Origin: Calliopsis andreniformis
Lineage: Eukaryota > Arthropoda > Insecta > Hymenoptera > Andrenidae
Direction: 5' to 3'
Assembly (NCBI RefSeq): GCF_051401765.1
Contig: NW_027480422.1
Span: forward strand, 25,004,001-25,068,000
DNA: 64,000 bases
Shown here one piece after another: positions 50,377 to 63,375 of this stretch. The notes under the pieces are model-generated. The model worked only from the letters and a program-made list of their open reading frames with translations, did no database searches and was not told the origin of the DNA. The translations under genes and the position numbers were made by a program. Every line of letters starts with the position of its first letter. Position 1 is the stretch's first letter.

Positions 50377-51724
50377 ACCTAGAGTTAACACTGAGGAATT
50401 GCTCCACCAGATCAAATACATAGGGCCTTAGAAGTCAACGCCAGGAGCATAAAGTACATTAAAAATCCAACAGTTTGTCCATCGTATAACAGGAATAATT
50501 GCCACCAGTGTGAAAGTGATGGTCATTTCTGCATTCCCGGCAACCTAGGCTTCACTCTATGGCGTTGCTCCTCCAGATCGAATAGTTAGGGCCTAGGAAG
50601 TCAACGCCAGAAGCATAAAATACAATAGAAATACAACAGCTTTTCCATCGTATAACAGGAATAATTGCAACCAGTGTGAAAGGTATGGTCATTTCTACGT
50701 TTCGGGCAACCTAGGCTTCACTCTAGGGCGTTGCACCACCACATCGAATAGCTGCGGCCTTAGAAGTCAACGCCAGAAGCATAAAATACAATATAAATAA
50801 AACAGTTTTTCTATCGTAAAACAGGAATAATTGCAAACAGTGTGAAAGATATGGTCATTTCTACGTTGCGGGCATCCTAGGCTTCACTCTAGAGCATTGC
50901 TCCACCACATCGAATAGCTACGGCCTGAGAAGTCAACGCCATAACTATAAAGAACAATATAAATACAACGGTTCTTCCATTGTATAAAATGAATAATTGC
51001 AAACAGTGTGGAGGTAATGGTCATTTCTTCTTTCCGGGCAATCTAGGCTTCACACTAGGGCGTTTCTCCACCACATCGAATAGCTGCGGCCTTAGAAGTC
51101 AACGCCAGAAGCATAAAATACAGTATAAATACAACAGTTTTTCGATCGCATAACAGGAATAATTGCAAACAGTGTGAAAGATATGGTCATTTCTACGTTG
51201 CGGGCATCCTAGGCTTCATTCAAGGGCGTTTCTCCACCACATCGAATAGCTGCGGCCTTAGAAGTCAACGCCAGAAGCATAAATTACAGTATAAATACAA
51301 CAGTTTTTCCATCGTATAACAAGAGTTATTGCAACCAGTGTGAAAGTGATGGTCATTTCTACGTTCCGGGCAACCTAGGCTTCACTCTAGGGCGTTGTTC
51401 CTCCAGATCGAATAGCTAGGGCCTAAGAAGTCTACACCAGAAGCATAAAATACAATATAAATACAACAGTTTTTCCATCGTATAACAGGTATAATTGCAA
51501 CCAGAGTGAAGGTGATGGTGATTTCTAAGTTCCGGGCAACCTAGGCTTCACTCTAGAGCGTTGCTCCACCAGATCGAATAGCTAGGACCTTAGAAGTCAA
51601 CGCCAGAAGCACAAAATAAAATAAAAATACAACAGTTATTCCATCGTATAACAGGAATAATTACAACCAGTGTGAAAGTAATGGGCATTTCTGCGTTCCG
51701 TGCAACCTAGGCTTCACTCTAGGG
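50377..51724. repeat. G segment, second copy
   Basis: Near-identical to 22,160-23,505 (offset 28,220 bp). It connects A5 to the E repeats. Its joint with A5 lies in the conserved GTTCCGGGCAACCTAG stretch. Confidence 0.85.
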
Positions 51725-54700
51725 AGTTGGTCCACCAGGCCGAATAGATAGGGCCTTAGAAAACAACTCCAGACGCATAAAATACAATATAAATACAACA
51801 GTTTTTCCACGGTATAAAACGAATAATTGCAACCAGTATGAAAGTTATGGTCGTTTCTACGTTCCGGGCAAACTAGGCTTCACCCTAGGGCGTTGCTCCA
51901 CCAGATCGAATAGTTAGGGCCTAGGAAGTCAACGCCAGAAGCATAAAATACAATAGAAATACAACAGCTTTTCCATCGTATAACAGGAATAATAGCAACC
52001 AGTGTGAAAGGTATGGTCATTTCTACGTTCCGGGCAACCTAGGCTTCACTCTAGGGCGTTGCTCCACCACATCGAATAGCTACGGCCCTAGAAGACAACG
52101 CCATAACTATAAAATACAATATAAATACAACAGTCTTTCCATCGTATAAAACGAATAATTGCAACCAGTCTGATAGTTATGGTCATTTCTACGTTCCGGG
52201 CAACCTAGACTTCACCCTAGGGCGTTGCTCCACCAGATCGAATAGTTAGGGCCCAAGAAGTCAATGCCAGAAGCATAAAATACGATATATGTACAACTGT
52301 TTTTCCATCGTATAAAATGAGTAATTGCAACCAGTGTGAAAGTAACGGCCATTTCTACGTTCCGGGCATCCTAGAGTTACACTGAGGAATTGCTCCACCA
52401 GATCAAATACATAGGGCCTTAGGAGTCAACGCCAGGAGCATAAAGTACATTAAAAATCCAACAGTTTGTCCATCGTATAACAGGAATAATTGCCACCAGT
52501 GTGAAAGTGATGGTCATTTCTGCATTCCCGGCAACCTAGGCTTCACTCTATGGCGTTGCTCCTCCAGATAGAATAGTTAGGGCCCAGGAAGTCAACGCCA
52601 GAAGCATAAAATACAATATAAATACAACAGTTTTTCCCTTGTATAACAGGAATAATTGCAAACAGTGTGGAGGTAATGGTCATTTCCACTTTCCGAGCAA
52701 CCTAGGCTTCACTCTAGGGCGTTGATCCACCACATCGAATAGTTAGGGCCTTAGGAAACAACTCCAGACGTGTAAAATACAATGTAAATACAACAGTTTT
52801 TCCACGGTATAAAACGAATAATTGCAACTAGTATGAAAGTTATGGTCATTTCTACGTTCCGGGCAACCTAGGCTTCACTCTAGGGCGTTGCTCCACCACA
52901 TCGAATAGTTAGGGCCTTAGAAGTCAATGCCAGAAGCATAAAATACAACATAAATACAACAGTTTTTCCCTTGTATAACAGGAATAATTGCAACCAGTGT
53001 GAAAGCTATGGTCATTCCTACTTTCCGGGCAACCAAGGCTTCACTCTAGGGCGTTGCTCCACCAGGCCGAGTAGTTAGGGCCTTAGAAAACAACTCCAGA
53101 CGCATAAAATACAATATAAATACAACAGTTTTTCCACGGTATAAAACGAATAATTGCAACCAGTATGAAAGTTATGGTCATTTCTACGTTCCGGGCAACC
53201 TAGGCTTCACCCTAGGGCGTTGCTCCACCAGATCGAATAGTTAGGGCCTAGGGAGTCAACGCCAGAAGCATAAAATACAATAGAAATACAACAGCTTTTC
53301 CATCGTATAACAGGAATAATTGCAACCAGTGTGAAAGGTATGGTCATTTCTACGTTCCGGGCAACCTAGGCTTCACTCTACGGCGTTGCACCACCACATC
53401 GAATAGCTGCGGCCTTAGAAGTCAACGCTAGAAGCATAAAATACAATATAAATAAAACAGTTTTTCTATCGTAAAACAGGAATAATTGCAAACAGTGTGA
53501 AAGATATGGTCATTTCTACGTTGCGGGCATCCTAGGCATCACTCTAGAGCATTGCTCCACCACATCGAATAGCTACGGCCTGAGAAGTCAACACCATAAC
53601 TATAAAGAACAATATAAATACAACGGTTCTTCCATTGTATAAAATGAATAATTGCAAACAGTGTGGAGGTAATGGTCATTTCTTCTTTCCGGGCAATCTA
53701 GGCTTCACACTAGGGCGTTTCTCCACCACATCGAATAGCTGCGGCCTTAGAAGTCAACGCCAGAAGCATAAAATACAGGATAAATACAACAGTTTTTCGA
53801 TCGCATAACAGGAATAATTGCAAACAGTGTGAAAGATATGGTCATTTCTACGTTGCGGGCATCCTAGGCTTCACTCTAGGGCATTGCCCCCCCACATCGA
53901 ATAGCTACGGCCTTAGAAGTCAACGCCAGAGGCATAAAATACAAAATAAATACAACAGTCTTTCCATCGTATAACAAGAATAATTGCAACCAGTGTGAAA
54001 GTGATGGTCACTTCTACATTCCGGGCAACCTAGGCTTCGCTCTAGGGCCATGCTCCACCAGGTCGAATAGTTAGGGCCTAAGAAGTCAACGCCAGAAGCA
54101 TAAAATACAATATAAATACAACAGTTTTTCCCCTGTATAACAGGAATAATTGCAACCAGTGTGAAAGCTATGGTCATTTCTACGTTCCGGGCAACCTAGG
54201 CTACACTCTAGGGCGTTGCTCCTCCACATCGAATAGCTGCGGCCTCAGAAGTAATCGCCAGACGCATAAAATACAATATAAATACAACAGTTTTTCCATC
54301 GTATAACAAGAGTTATTGCAACCAGTGTGAAAGTGATGGTCATTTCTACGTTCCGGGCAACCTAGGCTTCACTCTAGGGCGTTGTTCCTCCAGATCGAAT
54401 AGCTAGGGCCTAAGAAGTCTACACCAGAAGCATAAAATACAATATAAATACAACAGTTTTTCCATCGTATAACAGGTATAATTGCAACCAGAGTGAAGGT
54501 GATGGTCATTTCTAAGTTCCGGGCAACCTAGGCTTCACTCTAGAGCGTTGCTCCACCAGATCGAATAGCTAGGACCTTAGAAGTCAACGCCAGAAGCACA
54601 AAATAAAATAAAAATACAACAGTTATTCCATCGTATAACAGGAATAATTACAACCAGTGTGAAAGTAATGGGCATTTCTACGTTCCGTGCAACCTAGGCT

Positions 54701-54850
54701 TCACTCTAGGGAGTTGGTCCACCAGGCCGAATAGTTAGGGCCTTAGAAAACAACTCCAGACGCAAAAAATACAATATAAATACAACAGTTTTTCCACGGT
54801 ATAAAACGAATAATTGCAACCAGTATGAAAGTTATGGTCATTTCTACGTT
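51725..54850. repeat. E higher-order repeat, core of copy E1
   Basis: Matches E2 at +3,983 bp (24 monomers) up to about 53,925 and at +4,315 bp (26 monomers) from there to 54,850. E1 therefore lacks two monomers present in E2 and E3. Markers: GAGTTACACTGAGG (one base short), ACGTGTAAAATACAATGTAAAT, CAACCAAGGCTTC, ATAAATAAAACAG. A run of seven C (53,887-53,893) replaces CTCCACC in one monomer. Confidence 0.88.
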
Positions 54851-55707
54851 CCGGGCACCCTAGGCTTCACCCTAGGGCGTTGCTCCACCAGATCGAATAG
54901 TTAGGGCCTAAGTAGTCAACGCCATAACTATAAAAAACAATATAAATACAACAGTTTTTCCATCGTATAACAAGAGTAATTGCATCCAGTGTGAAAGTGA
55001 TGGTCATTTCTACATTCCTGGCAACCTAGGCTTCGCTCTAGGGGCATGCTCCACCAGACCGAATGGTTAGGGCCTAAGAATTCAACGCCAGAAGCATAAA
55101 ATACAATATAAATACAACAGTTTTTCCCCTGTATAACAGGAATAATTGCAACCAGTGTGAAAGCTATGGTCATTTCTACGTTCCGGGCAACCTAGGCTTC
55201 ACTCTAGGGCGTTGCTCCCCCACATCGAATATCTACGGCCTTAGGAGTCAACGCCAGAGGCATAAAATACAAAATAAATGCAACAGTTTTCCCATCGTAT
55301 AACAAGAATAATTGCAACCAGTGTGAGAGTGATCGTCATTTCTACATTCCGGGAAACCTAGGCTTCACTCTAGGGCGTTGCTCCACCAGATCGAATAGTT
55401 AGGGCCTAAGAATTCAACGCCAGAAGAATAAAATACAATATAAATACCACAGTTTTTCCATCGTATAACAGGAATAATTGCAACCAGAGTGAAGGTGATG
55501 GACATTTCTAAGTTCCGGGCAACCTAGGCTTCACTCTGGAGCGTTGCTCCACCAGATCGAATAGCTAGGACCTTAGAAGTCAACGCCAGAAGCACAAAAT
55601 AAAATAAAAAGACAAGAGTTATTCCATCGTATAACAGGAATAATTACAACCAGTGTGAAAGTAATGGGCATTCCTACGCTCCGTGCAACCTAGGCTTCAC
55701 TCTAGGG
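54851..55707. repeat. Linker after E1 (about five monomers)
   Basis: Not shared with the linker after E2. It contains CTAAGTAGTCAACGCCATAAC (like 23,702), GAGTAATTGCATCCAG (like 24,100) and TGTGAGAGTGATCGTC (like 21,460). It is thus assembled from F/H-type monomers. Confidence 0.7.
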
Positions 55708-58700
55708 CGTTGGTCCACCAGGCCGAATAGATAGGGCCTTAGAAAACAACTCCAGACGCATAAAATACAATATAAATACAACAGTTTTTCCACGGTATAA
55801 AACGAATAATTGCAACCAGTATGAAAGTTATGGTCGTTTCTACGTTCCGGGCAAACTAGGCTTCACCCTAGGGCGTTGCTCCACCAGATCGAATAGTTAG
55901 GGCCTAGGAAGTCAACGCCAGAAGCATAAAATACAATAGAAATACAACAGCTTTTCCATCGTATAACAGGAATAATAGCAACCAGTGTGAAAGGTATGGT
56001 CATTTCTACGTTCCGGGCAACCTAGGCTTCACTCTAGGGCGTTGCTCCACCACATCGAATAGCTACGGCCCTAGAAGACAACGCCATAACTATAAAATAC
56101 AATATAAATACAACAGTCTTTCCATCGTATAAAACGAATAATTGCAACCAGTCTGATAGTTATGGTCATTTCTACGTTCCGGGCAACCTAGACTTCACCC
56201 TAGGGCGTTGCTCCACCAGATCGAATAGTTAGGGCCCAAGAAGTCAATGCCAGAAGCATAAAATACGATATATGTACAACTGTTTTTCCATCGTATAAAA
56301 TGAGTAATTGCAACCAGTGTGAAAGTAACGGCCATTTCTACGTTCCGGGCATCCTAGAGTTACACTGAGGAATTGCTCCACCAGATCAAATACATAGGGC
56401 CTTAGGAGTCAACGCCAGGAGCATAAAGTACATTAAAAATCCAACAGTTTGTCCATCGTATAACAGGAATAATTGCCACCAGTGTGAAAGTGATGGTCAT
56501 TTCTGCATTCCCGGCAACCTAGGCTTCACTCTATGGCGTTGCTCCTCCAGATAGAATAGTTAGGGCCCAGGAAGTCAACGCCAGAAGCATAAAATACAAT
56601 ATAAATACAACAGTTTTTCCCTTGTATAACAGGAATAATTGCAAACAGTGTGGAGGTAATGGTCATTTCCACTTTCCGAGCAACCTAGGCTTCACTCTAG
56701 GGCGTTGATCCACCACATCGAATAGTTAGGGCCTTAGGAAACAACTCCAGACGTGTAAAATACAATGTAAATACAACAGTTTTTCCACGGTATAAAACGA
56801 ATAATTGCAACTAGTATGAAAGTTATGGTCATTTCTACGTTCCGGGCAACCTAGGCTTCACTCTAGGGCGTTGCTCCACCACATCGAATAGTTAGGGCCT
56901 TAGAAGTCAATGCCAGAAGCATAAAATACAACATAAATACAACAGTTTTTCCCTTGTATAACAGGAATAATTGCAACCAGTGTGAAAGCTATGGTCATTC
57001 CTACTTTCCGGGCAACCAAGGCTTCACTCTAGGGCGTTGCTCCACCAGGCCGAGTAGTTAGGGCCTTAGAAAACAACTCCAGACGCATAAAATACAATAT
57101 AAATACAACAGTTTTTCCACGGTATAAAACGAATAATTGCAACCAGTATGAAAGTTATGGTCATTTCTACGTTCCGGGCAACCTAGGCTTCACCCTAGGG
57201 CGTTGCTCCACCAGATCGAATAGTTAGGGCCTAGGGAGTCAACGCCGGAAGCATAAAATACAATAGAAATACAACAGCTTTTCCATCGTATAACAGGAAT
57301 AATTGCAACCAGTGTGAAAGGTATGGTCATTTCTACGTTCCGGGCAACCTAGGCTTCACTCTACGGCGTTGCACCACCACATCGAATAGCTGCGGCCTTA
57401 GAAGTCAACGCCAGAAGCATAAAATACAATATAAATAAAACAGTTTTTCTATCGTAAAACAGGAATAATTGCAAACAGTGTGAAAGATATGGTCATTTCT
57501 ACGTTGCGGGCATCCTAGGCATCACTCTAGAGCATTGCTCCACCACATCGAATAGCTACGGCCTGAGAAGTCAACACCATAACTATAAAGAACAATATAA
57601 ATACAACGGTTCTTCCATTGTATAAAATGAATGATTGCAAACAGTGTGGAGGTAATGGTCATTTCTTCTTTCCGGGCAATCTAGGCTTCACACTAGGGCG
57701 TTTCTCCACCACATCGCATAGCTGCGGCCTTAGAAGTCAACGCCAGAAGCATAAAATACAGTATAAATACAACAGTTTTTCGATCGCATAACAGGAATAA
57801 TTGCAAACAGTGTGAAAGATATGGTCATTTCTACGTTGCGGGCATCCTAGGCTTCACTCTAGGGCATTGCTCCACCACATCGAATAGCTACGGCCTTAGA
57901 AGTCAACGCCATAACTATAAAAAACAATATAAATACAACAGTTTTTCCATTGTATAAAATGAATAGTTGCAAACAATGTGGAGGTAATGGTCATTTCTAC
58001 TTTCTGGGCAACCTAGGCTTCACTCTAGGGCGTTTCTCCACCACATCGGATAGCTACGGCCTTAGAAGCCAACGTCTGAAGCATAAAATATAATATAAGT
58101 ACTACAGTTTTTCCATCGTATAACAGTAATAATTGCAACCAGTGTGAAAGACATGGTCATTTCTAGGTTATGGGCAACCTAGGCTTCACTCTATGGCGTT
58201 GCTCCACCACATCGAATAGCTACGGCCTTAGTAGTCAACGCCAGAGGCATAAAATACAAAATAAATACAACAGTCTTTCCATCGTATAACAAGAATAATT
58301 GCAACCAGTGTGAAAGTGATGGTCATTTCTACATTCCGGGCAACCTAGGCTTCGCTCTAGGGCCATGCTCCACCAGGTCGAATAGTTAGGGCCTAAGAAG
58401 TCAACGCCAGAAGCATAAAATACAATATAAATACAACAGTTTTTCCCCTGTATAACAGGAATAATTGCAACCAGTGTGAAAGCTATGGTCATTTCTACGT
58501 TCCGGGCAACCTAGGCTACACTCTAGGGCGTTGCTCCACCACATCGAATAGCTGCGGCCTTAGAAGTGATCGCCAGACGCATAAAATACAATATAAATAC
58601 AACAGTTTTTCCATCGTATAACAAGAGTTATTGCAACCAGTGTGAAAGTGATGGTCATTTCTACGTTCCGGGCAACCTAGGCTTCACTCTAGGGCGTTGT

Positions 58701-59165
58701 TCCTCCAGATCGAATAGCTAGGGCCTAAGAAGTCTACACCAGAAGCATAAAATACAATATAAAAACAACAGTTTTTCCATCGTATAACAGGTATAATTGC
58801 AACCAGAGTGAAGGTGATGGTCATTTCTAAGTTCCGGGCAACCTAGGCTTCACTCTAGAGCGTTGCTCCACCAGATCGAATCGCTAGGACCTTAGAAGTC
58901 AACGCCAGAAGCACAAAATAAAATAAAAATACAACAGTTATTCCATCGTATAACAGGAGTAATTACAACCAGTGTGAAAGTAATAGGCATTTCTACGTTC
59001 CGTGCAACCTAGGCTTCACCCTAGGGCGTTGGTCCACCAGGCCGAATAGTTAGGGCCTTAGAAAACAACTCCAGACGCATAAAATACAATATAAATACAA
59101 CAGTTTTTCCACGGTATAAAAAGAATAATTGCAACCAGTATGAAAGTTATGGTCATTTCTACGAT
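55708..59165. repeat. E higher-order repeat, core of copy E2
   Basis: Second E copy. GGCCGAATAGATAGGG lies at 55,721 (E1 51,738). It contains the additional two monomers at about 57,910-58,241 (CATAACTATAAAAAAC; ATATAATATAAGTACTACAG; GGTTATGGGCAACC) that E1 lacks. Confidence 0.88.
57910..58241. repeat. Two-monomer (332-bp) insertion distinguishing E2/E3 from E1
   Basis: In E1 the sequence goes from CTTAGAAGTCAACGCC straight to AGAGGCATAAAATAC (about 53,920). In E2 two extra monomers intervene before the same AGAGGCATAAAATAC (58,244), and E3 has them at about 62,225-62,556. The offset change from 3,983 to 4,315 bp equals exactly two monomers. Confidence 0.85.
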
Positions 59166-60274
59166 ACAGGCAACCGAGGCTTCACTCTAGGGCGTCGTTC
59201 CACCAGATCGAATAGTTAGGGCCTAAGAAGTCTACACCAGAAGCGTAAAATACAATATAAATACAACAGTTTTTCCATCGTATAACAGGAATAATTGCAA
59301 CCAGTGTGAAAGTGATGGTCATTTCTACGTTCCGGGAAACCTAGGCTTCAGTCTAGGGCGCGGTTCCTCCAGATCGAATATTCAGGGCCTAAGAAGCCTA
59401 CGCCTGAAGCATAAAATACAATATAAATACCACAGTTTTTCCATCGTATAACAGGAATAATTAGCACCAGTTTGAAAGTGGTGGTCATTTCTGCATTCCG
59501 GGCAACCTAGGCTTCACTCTAGGGCGTTGCTCCTCCAGATAGAATAGTTAGGGCCCAGGAAGTCAACGCCAGAAGCATAAAAAACAATATAAATGCAACA
59601 GTTTTTCCCTTGTATAACAGGAATAATTGCAACCAGTGTGAAAGGTATTGTCATTTCTACGTTACGTGCAACCTAGGCTTCACCCTAGGGCGTTGGTCCA
59701 CCAGGCCGAATAGTTAGGGCCTTAGAAAACAACTCCAGACGCATAAAATACAATATAAATACAACAGTTTTTCCACGGTATAAAAAGAATAATTGCAACC
59801 AGTATGAAAGTTATGGTCATTTCAACGTTCCAGGCAACCTAGGCTTCACCCTAGGGCGTTGCTCCACCAGATCGAATAGTTAGGGCCTAAGAAGTCAACG
59901 CCAGAAGCATAAAATACAATAGAAATACAACAGTTTTTCCATCGTATAACAGGAATAATTGCAACCAGTGTGAAAGGTATGGTCATTTCTACGATACGGG
60001 CAACCTAGGCTTCACTCTAGGGCGTTGCTCCACCACATCGAATAGCTACGGCCTTAGAAGTCAACGCCATAACTATAAAAAACAATATAAATACAACAGT
60101 TTTTCCACTGTATAAAATGAATAATTGCAAACAGTGTGGAGGTAATGTTCATTTCTACTTTCCGGGCAACCTACGCTTCACTCTAGGGCGTTACTCCACC
60201 ACATCGAATAGCTACTGCCTTAGAAGTCAACGTCTGAATCATAAAATATAATATAAATACAACAGTTTTTCCAT
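59166..60274. repeat. Linker after E2 (about seven monomers), homologous to segment H
   Basis: Reproduces rare variants of 24,470-26,230 in order: CAACCGAGG with GCGTCGTTCC, TACGTTACGTGCAACC, CCAGGCAACC, GGAGGTAATGTTCATTTC, GTCTGAATCATAAAATATAA. Offsets are 34,857-35,023 bp, differing by one monomer. Confidence 0.75.
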
Positions 60275-63200
60275 CGTATAACAGGAATAATTGCAACCAG
60301 TGTGAAAGGTATGGTCATTTCTACGTTCCGGGCAACCTAGGCTTCACTCTAGGGCGTTGCTCCACCACATCGAATAGCTACGGCCCTAGAAGACAACGCC
60401 ATAACTATAAAATACAATATAAATACAACAGTCTTTCCATCGTATAAAACGAATAATTGCAACCAGTCTGATAGTTATGGTCATTTCTACCTTCCGGGCA
60501 ACCTAGACTTCACCCTAGGGCGTTGCTCCACCAGATCGAATAGTTAGGGCCCAAGAAGTCAATGCCAGAAGCATAAAATACGATATATGTACAACTGTTT
60601 TTCCATCGTATAAAATGAGTAATTGCAACCAGTGTGAAAGTAACGGCCATTTCTACGTTCCGGGCATCCTAGAGTTACACTGAGGAATTGCTCCACCAGA
60701 TCAAATACATAGGGCCTTAGGAGTCAACGCCAGGAGCATAAAGTACATTAAAAATCCAACAGTTTGTCCATCGTATAACAGGAATAATTGCCACCAGTGT
60801 GAAAGTGATGGTCATTTCTGCATTCCCGGCAACCTAGGCTTCACTCTATGGCGTTGCTCCTCCAGATAGAATAGTTAGGGCCCAGGAAGTCAACGCCAGA
60901 AGCATAAAATACAATATAAATACAACAGTTTTTCCCTTGTATAACAGGAATAATTGCAAACAGTGTGGAGGTAATGGTCATTTCCACTTTCCGAGCAACC
61001 TAGGCTTCACTCTAGGGCGTTGATCCACCACATCGAATAGTTAGGGCCTTAGGAAACAACTCCAGACGTGTAAAATACAATGTAAATACAACAGTTTTTC
61101 CACGGTATAAAACGAATAATTGCAACTAGTATGAAAGTTATGGTCATTTCTACGTTCCGGGCAACCTAGGCTTCACTCTAGGGCGTTGCTCCACCACATC
61201 GAATAGTTAGGGCCTTAGAAGTCAATGCCAGAAGCATAAAATACAACATAAATACAACAGTTTTTCCCTTGTATAACAGGAATAATTGCAACCAGTGTGA
61301 AAGCTATGGTCATTCCTACTTTCCGGGCAACCAAGGCTTCACTCTAGGGCGTTGCTCCACCAGGCCGAGTAGTTAGGGCCTTAGAAAACAACTCCAGACG
61401 CATAAAATACAATATAAATACAACAGTTTTTCCACGGTATAAAACGAATAATTGCAACCAGTATGAAAGTTATGGTCATTTCTACGTTCCGGGCAACCTA
61501 GGCTTCACCCTAGGGCGTTGCTCCACCAGATCGAATAGTTAGGGCCTAGGGAGTCAACGCCAGAAGCATAAAATACAATAGAAATACAACAGCTTTTCCA
61601 TCGTATAACAGGAATAATTGCAACCAGTGTGAAAGGTATGGTCATTTCTACGTTCCGGGCAACCTAGGCTTCACTCTACGGCGTTGCACCACCACATCGA
61701 ATAGCTGCGGCCTTAGAAGTCAACGCCAGAAGCATAAAATACAATATAAATAAAACAGTTTTTCTATCGTAAAACAGGAATAATTGCAAACAGTGTGAAA
61801 GATATGGTCATTTCTACGTTGCGGGCATCCTAGGCATCACTCTAGAGCATTGCTCCACCACATCGAATAGCTACGGCCTGAGAAGTCAACACCATAACTA
61901 TAAAGAACAATATAAATACAACGGTTCTTCCATTGTATAAAATGAATGATTGCAAACAGTGTGGAGGTAATGGTCATTTCTTCTTTCCGGGCAATCTAGG
62001 CTTCACACTAGGGCGTTTCTCCACCACATCGCATAGCTGCGGCCTTAGAAGTCAACGCCAGAAGCATAAAATACAGTATAAATACAACAGTTTTTCGATC
62101 GCATAACAGGAATAATTGCAAACAGTGTGAAAGATATGGTCATTTCTACGTTGCGGGCATCCTAGGCTTCACTCTAGGGCATTGCTCCACCACATCGAAT
62201 AGCTACGGCCTTAGAAGTCAACGCCATAACTATAAAAAACAATATAAATACAACAGTTTTTCCATTGTATAAAATGAATAGTTGCAAACAATGTGGAGGT
62301 AATGGTCATTTCTACTTTCTGGGCAACCTAGGCTTCACTCTAGGGCGTTTCTCCACCACATCGGATAGCTACGGCCTTAGAAGCCAACGTCTGAAGCATA
62401 AAATATAATATAAGTACTACAGTTTTTCCATCGTATAACAGTAATAATTGCAACCAGTGTGAAAGACATGGTCATTTCTAGGTTATGGGCAACCTAGGCT
62501 TCACTCTATGGCGTTGCTCCACCACATCGAATAGCTACGGCCTTAGTAGTCAACGCCAGAGGCATAAAATACAAAATAAATACAACAGTCTTTCCATCGT
62601 ATAACAAGAATAATTGCAACCAGTGTGAAAGTGATGGTCATTTCTACATTCCGGGCAACCTAGGCTTCGCTCTAGGGCCATGCTCCACCAGGTCGAATAG
62701 TTAGGGCCTAAGAAGTCAACGCCAGAAGCATAAAATACAATATAAATACAACAGTTTTTCCCCTGTATAACAGGAATAATTGCAACCAGTGTGAAAGCTA
62801 TGGTCATTTCTACGTTCCGGGCAACCTAGGCTACACTCTAGGGCGTTGCTCCACCACATCGAATAGCTGCGGCCTTAGAAGTGATCGCCAGACGCATAAA
62901 ATACAATATAAATACAACAGTTTTTCCATCGTATAACAAGAGTTATTGCAACCAGTGTGAAAGTGATGGTCATTTCTACGTTCCGGGCAACCTAGGCTTC
63001 ACTCTAGGGCGTTGTTCCTCCAGATCGAATAGCTAGGGCCTAAGAAGTCTACACCAGAAGCATAAAATACAATATAAAAACAACAGTTTTTCCATCGTAT
63101 AACAGGTATAATTGCAACCAGAGTGAAGGTGATGGTCATTTCTAAGTTCCGGGCAACCTAGGCTTCACTCTAGAGCGTTGCTCCACCAGATCGAATCGCT

Positions 63201-63375
63201 AGGACCTTAGAAGTCAACGCCAGAAGCACAAAATAAAATAAAAATACAACAGTTATTCCATCGTATAACAGGAGTAATTACAACCAGTGTGAAAGTAATA
63301 GGCATTTCTACGTTCCGTGCAACCTAGGCTTCACCCTAGGGCGTTGGTCCACCAGGCCGAATAGTTAGGGCCTTA
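60275..63375. repeat. E higher-order repeat, core of copy E3 (5' and 3' truncated)
   Basis: Matches E2 at a constant +4,315 bp (CTAGAGTTAC at 56,354/60,669; CTACACTCTAGGG near 58,514/62,829). E2 and E3 look closer to each other than to E1: both have GAATGATTGC and ATCGCATAGC near 57,629/61,944 and share the two-monomer insertion. It leaves the E pattern at about 63,375 (TTAGAAAGCAACTCC instead of TTAGAAAACAACTCC). Confidence 0.88.

Noticed and set aside
53887..53893. Run of seven C in E1 as a special site
   Set aside because: Explained by two substitutions in CTCCACC of one monomer; E2 and E3 have the normal sequence.
53920..62807. Recurrent ~85-codon minus-strand open frames (e.g. 53,920-54,177, 58,235-58,492, 62,550-62,807) as a conserved small protein
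   Set aside because: They are the satellite read in a frame that happens to stay open for about 1.5 monomers. 166 bp is not a multiple of 3, copies break at random point changes, and the similarity is that of the DNA repeat. No sign of selection on codons.
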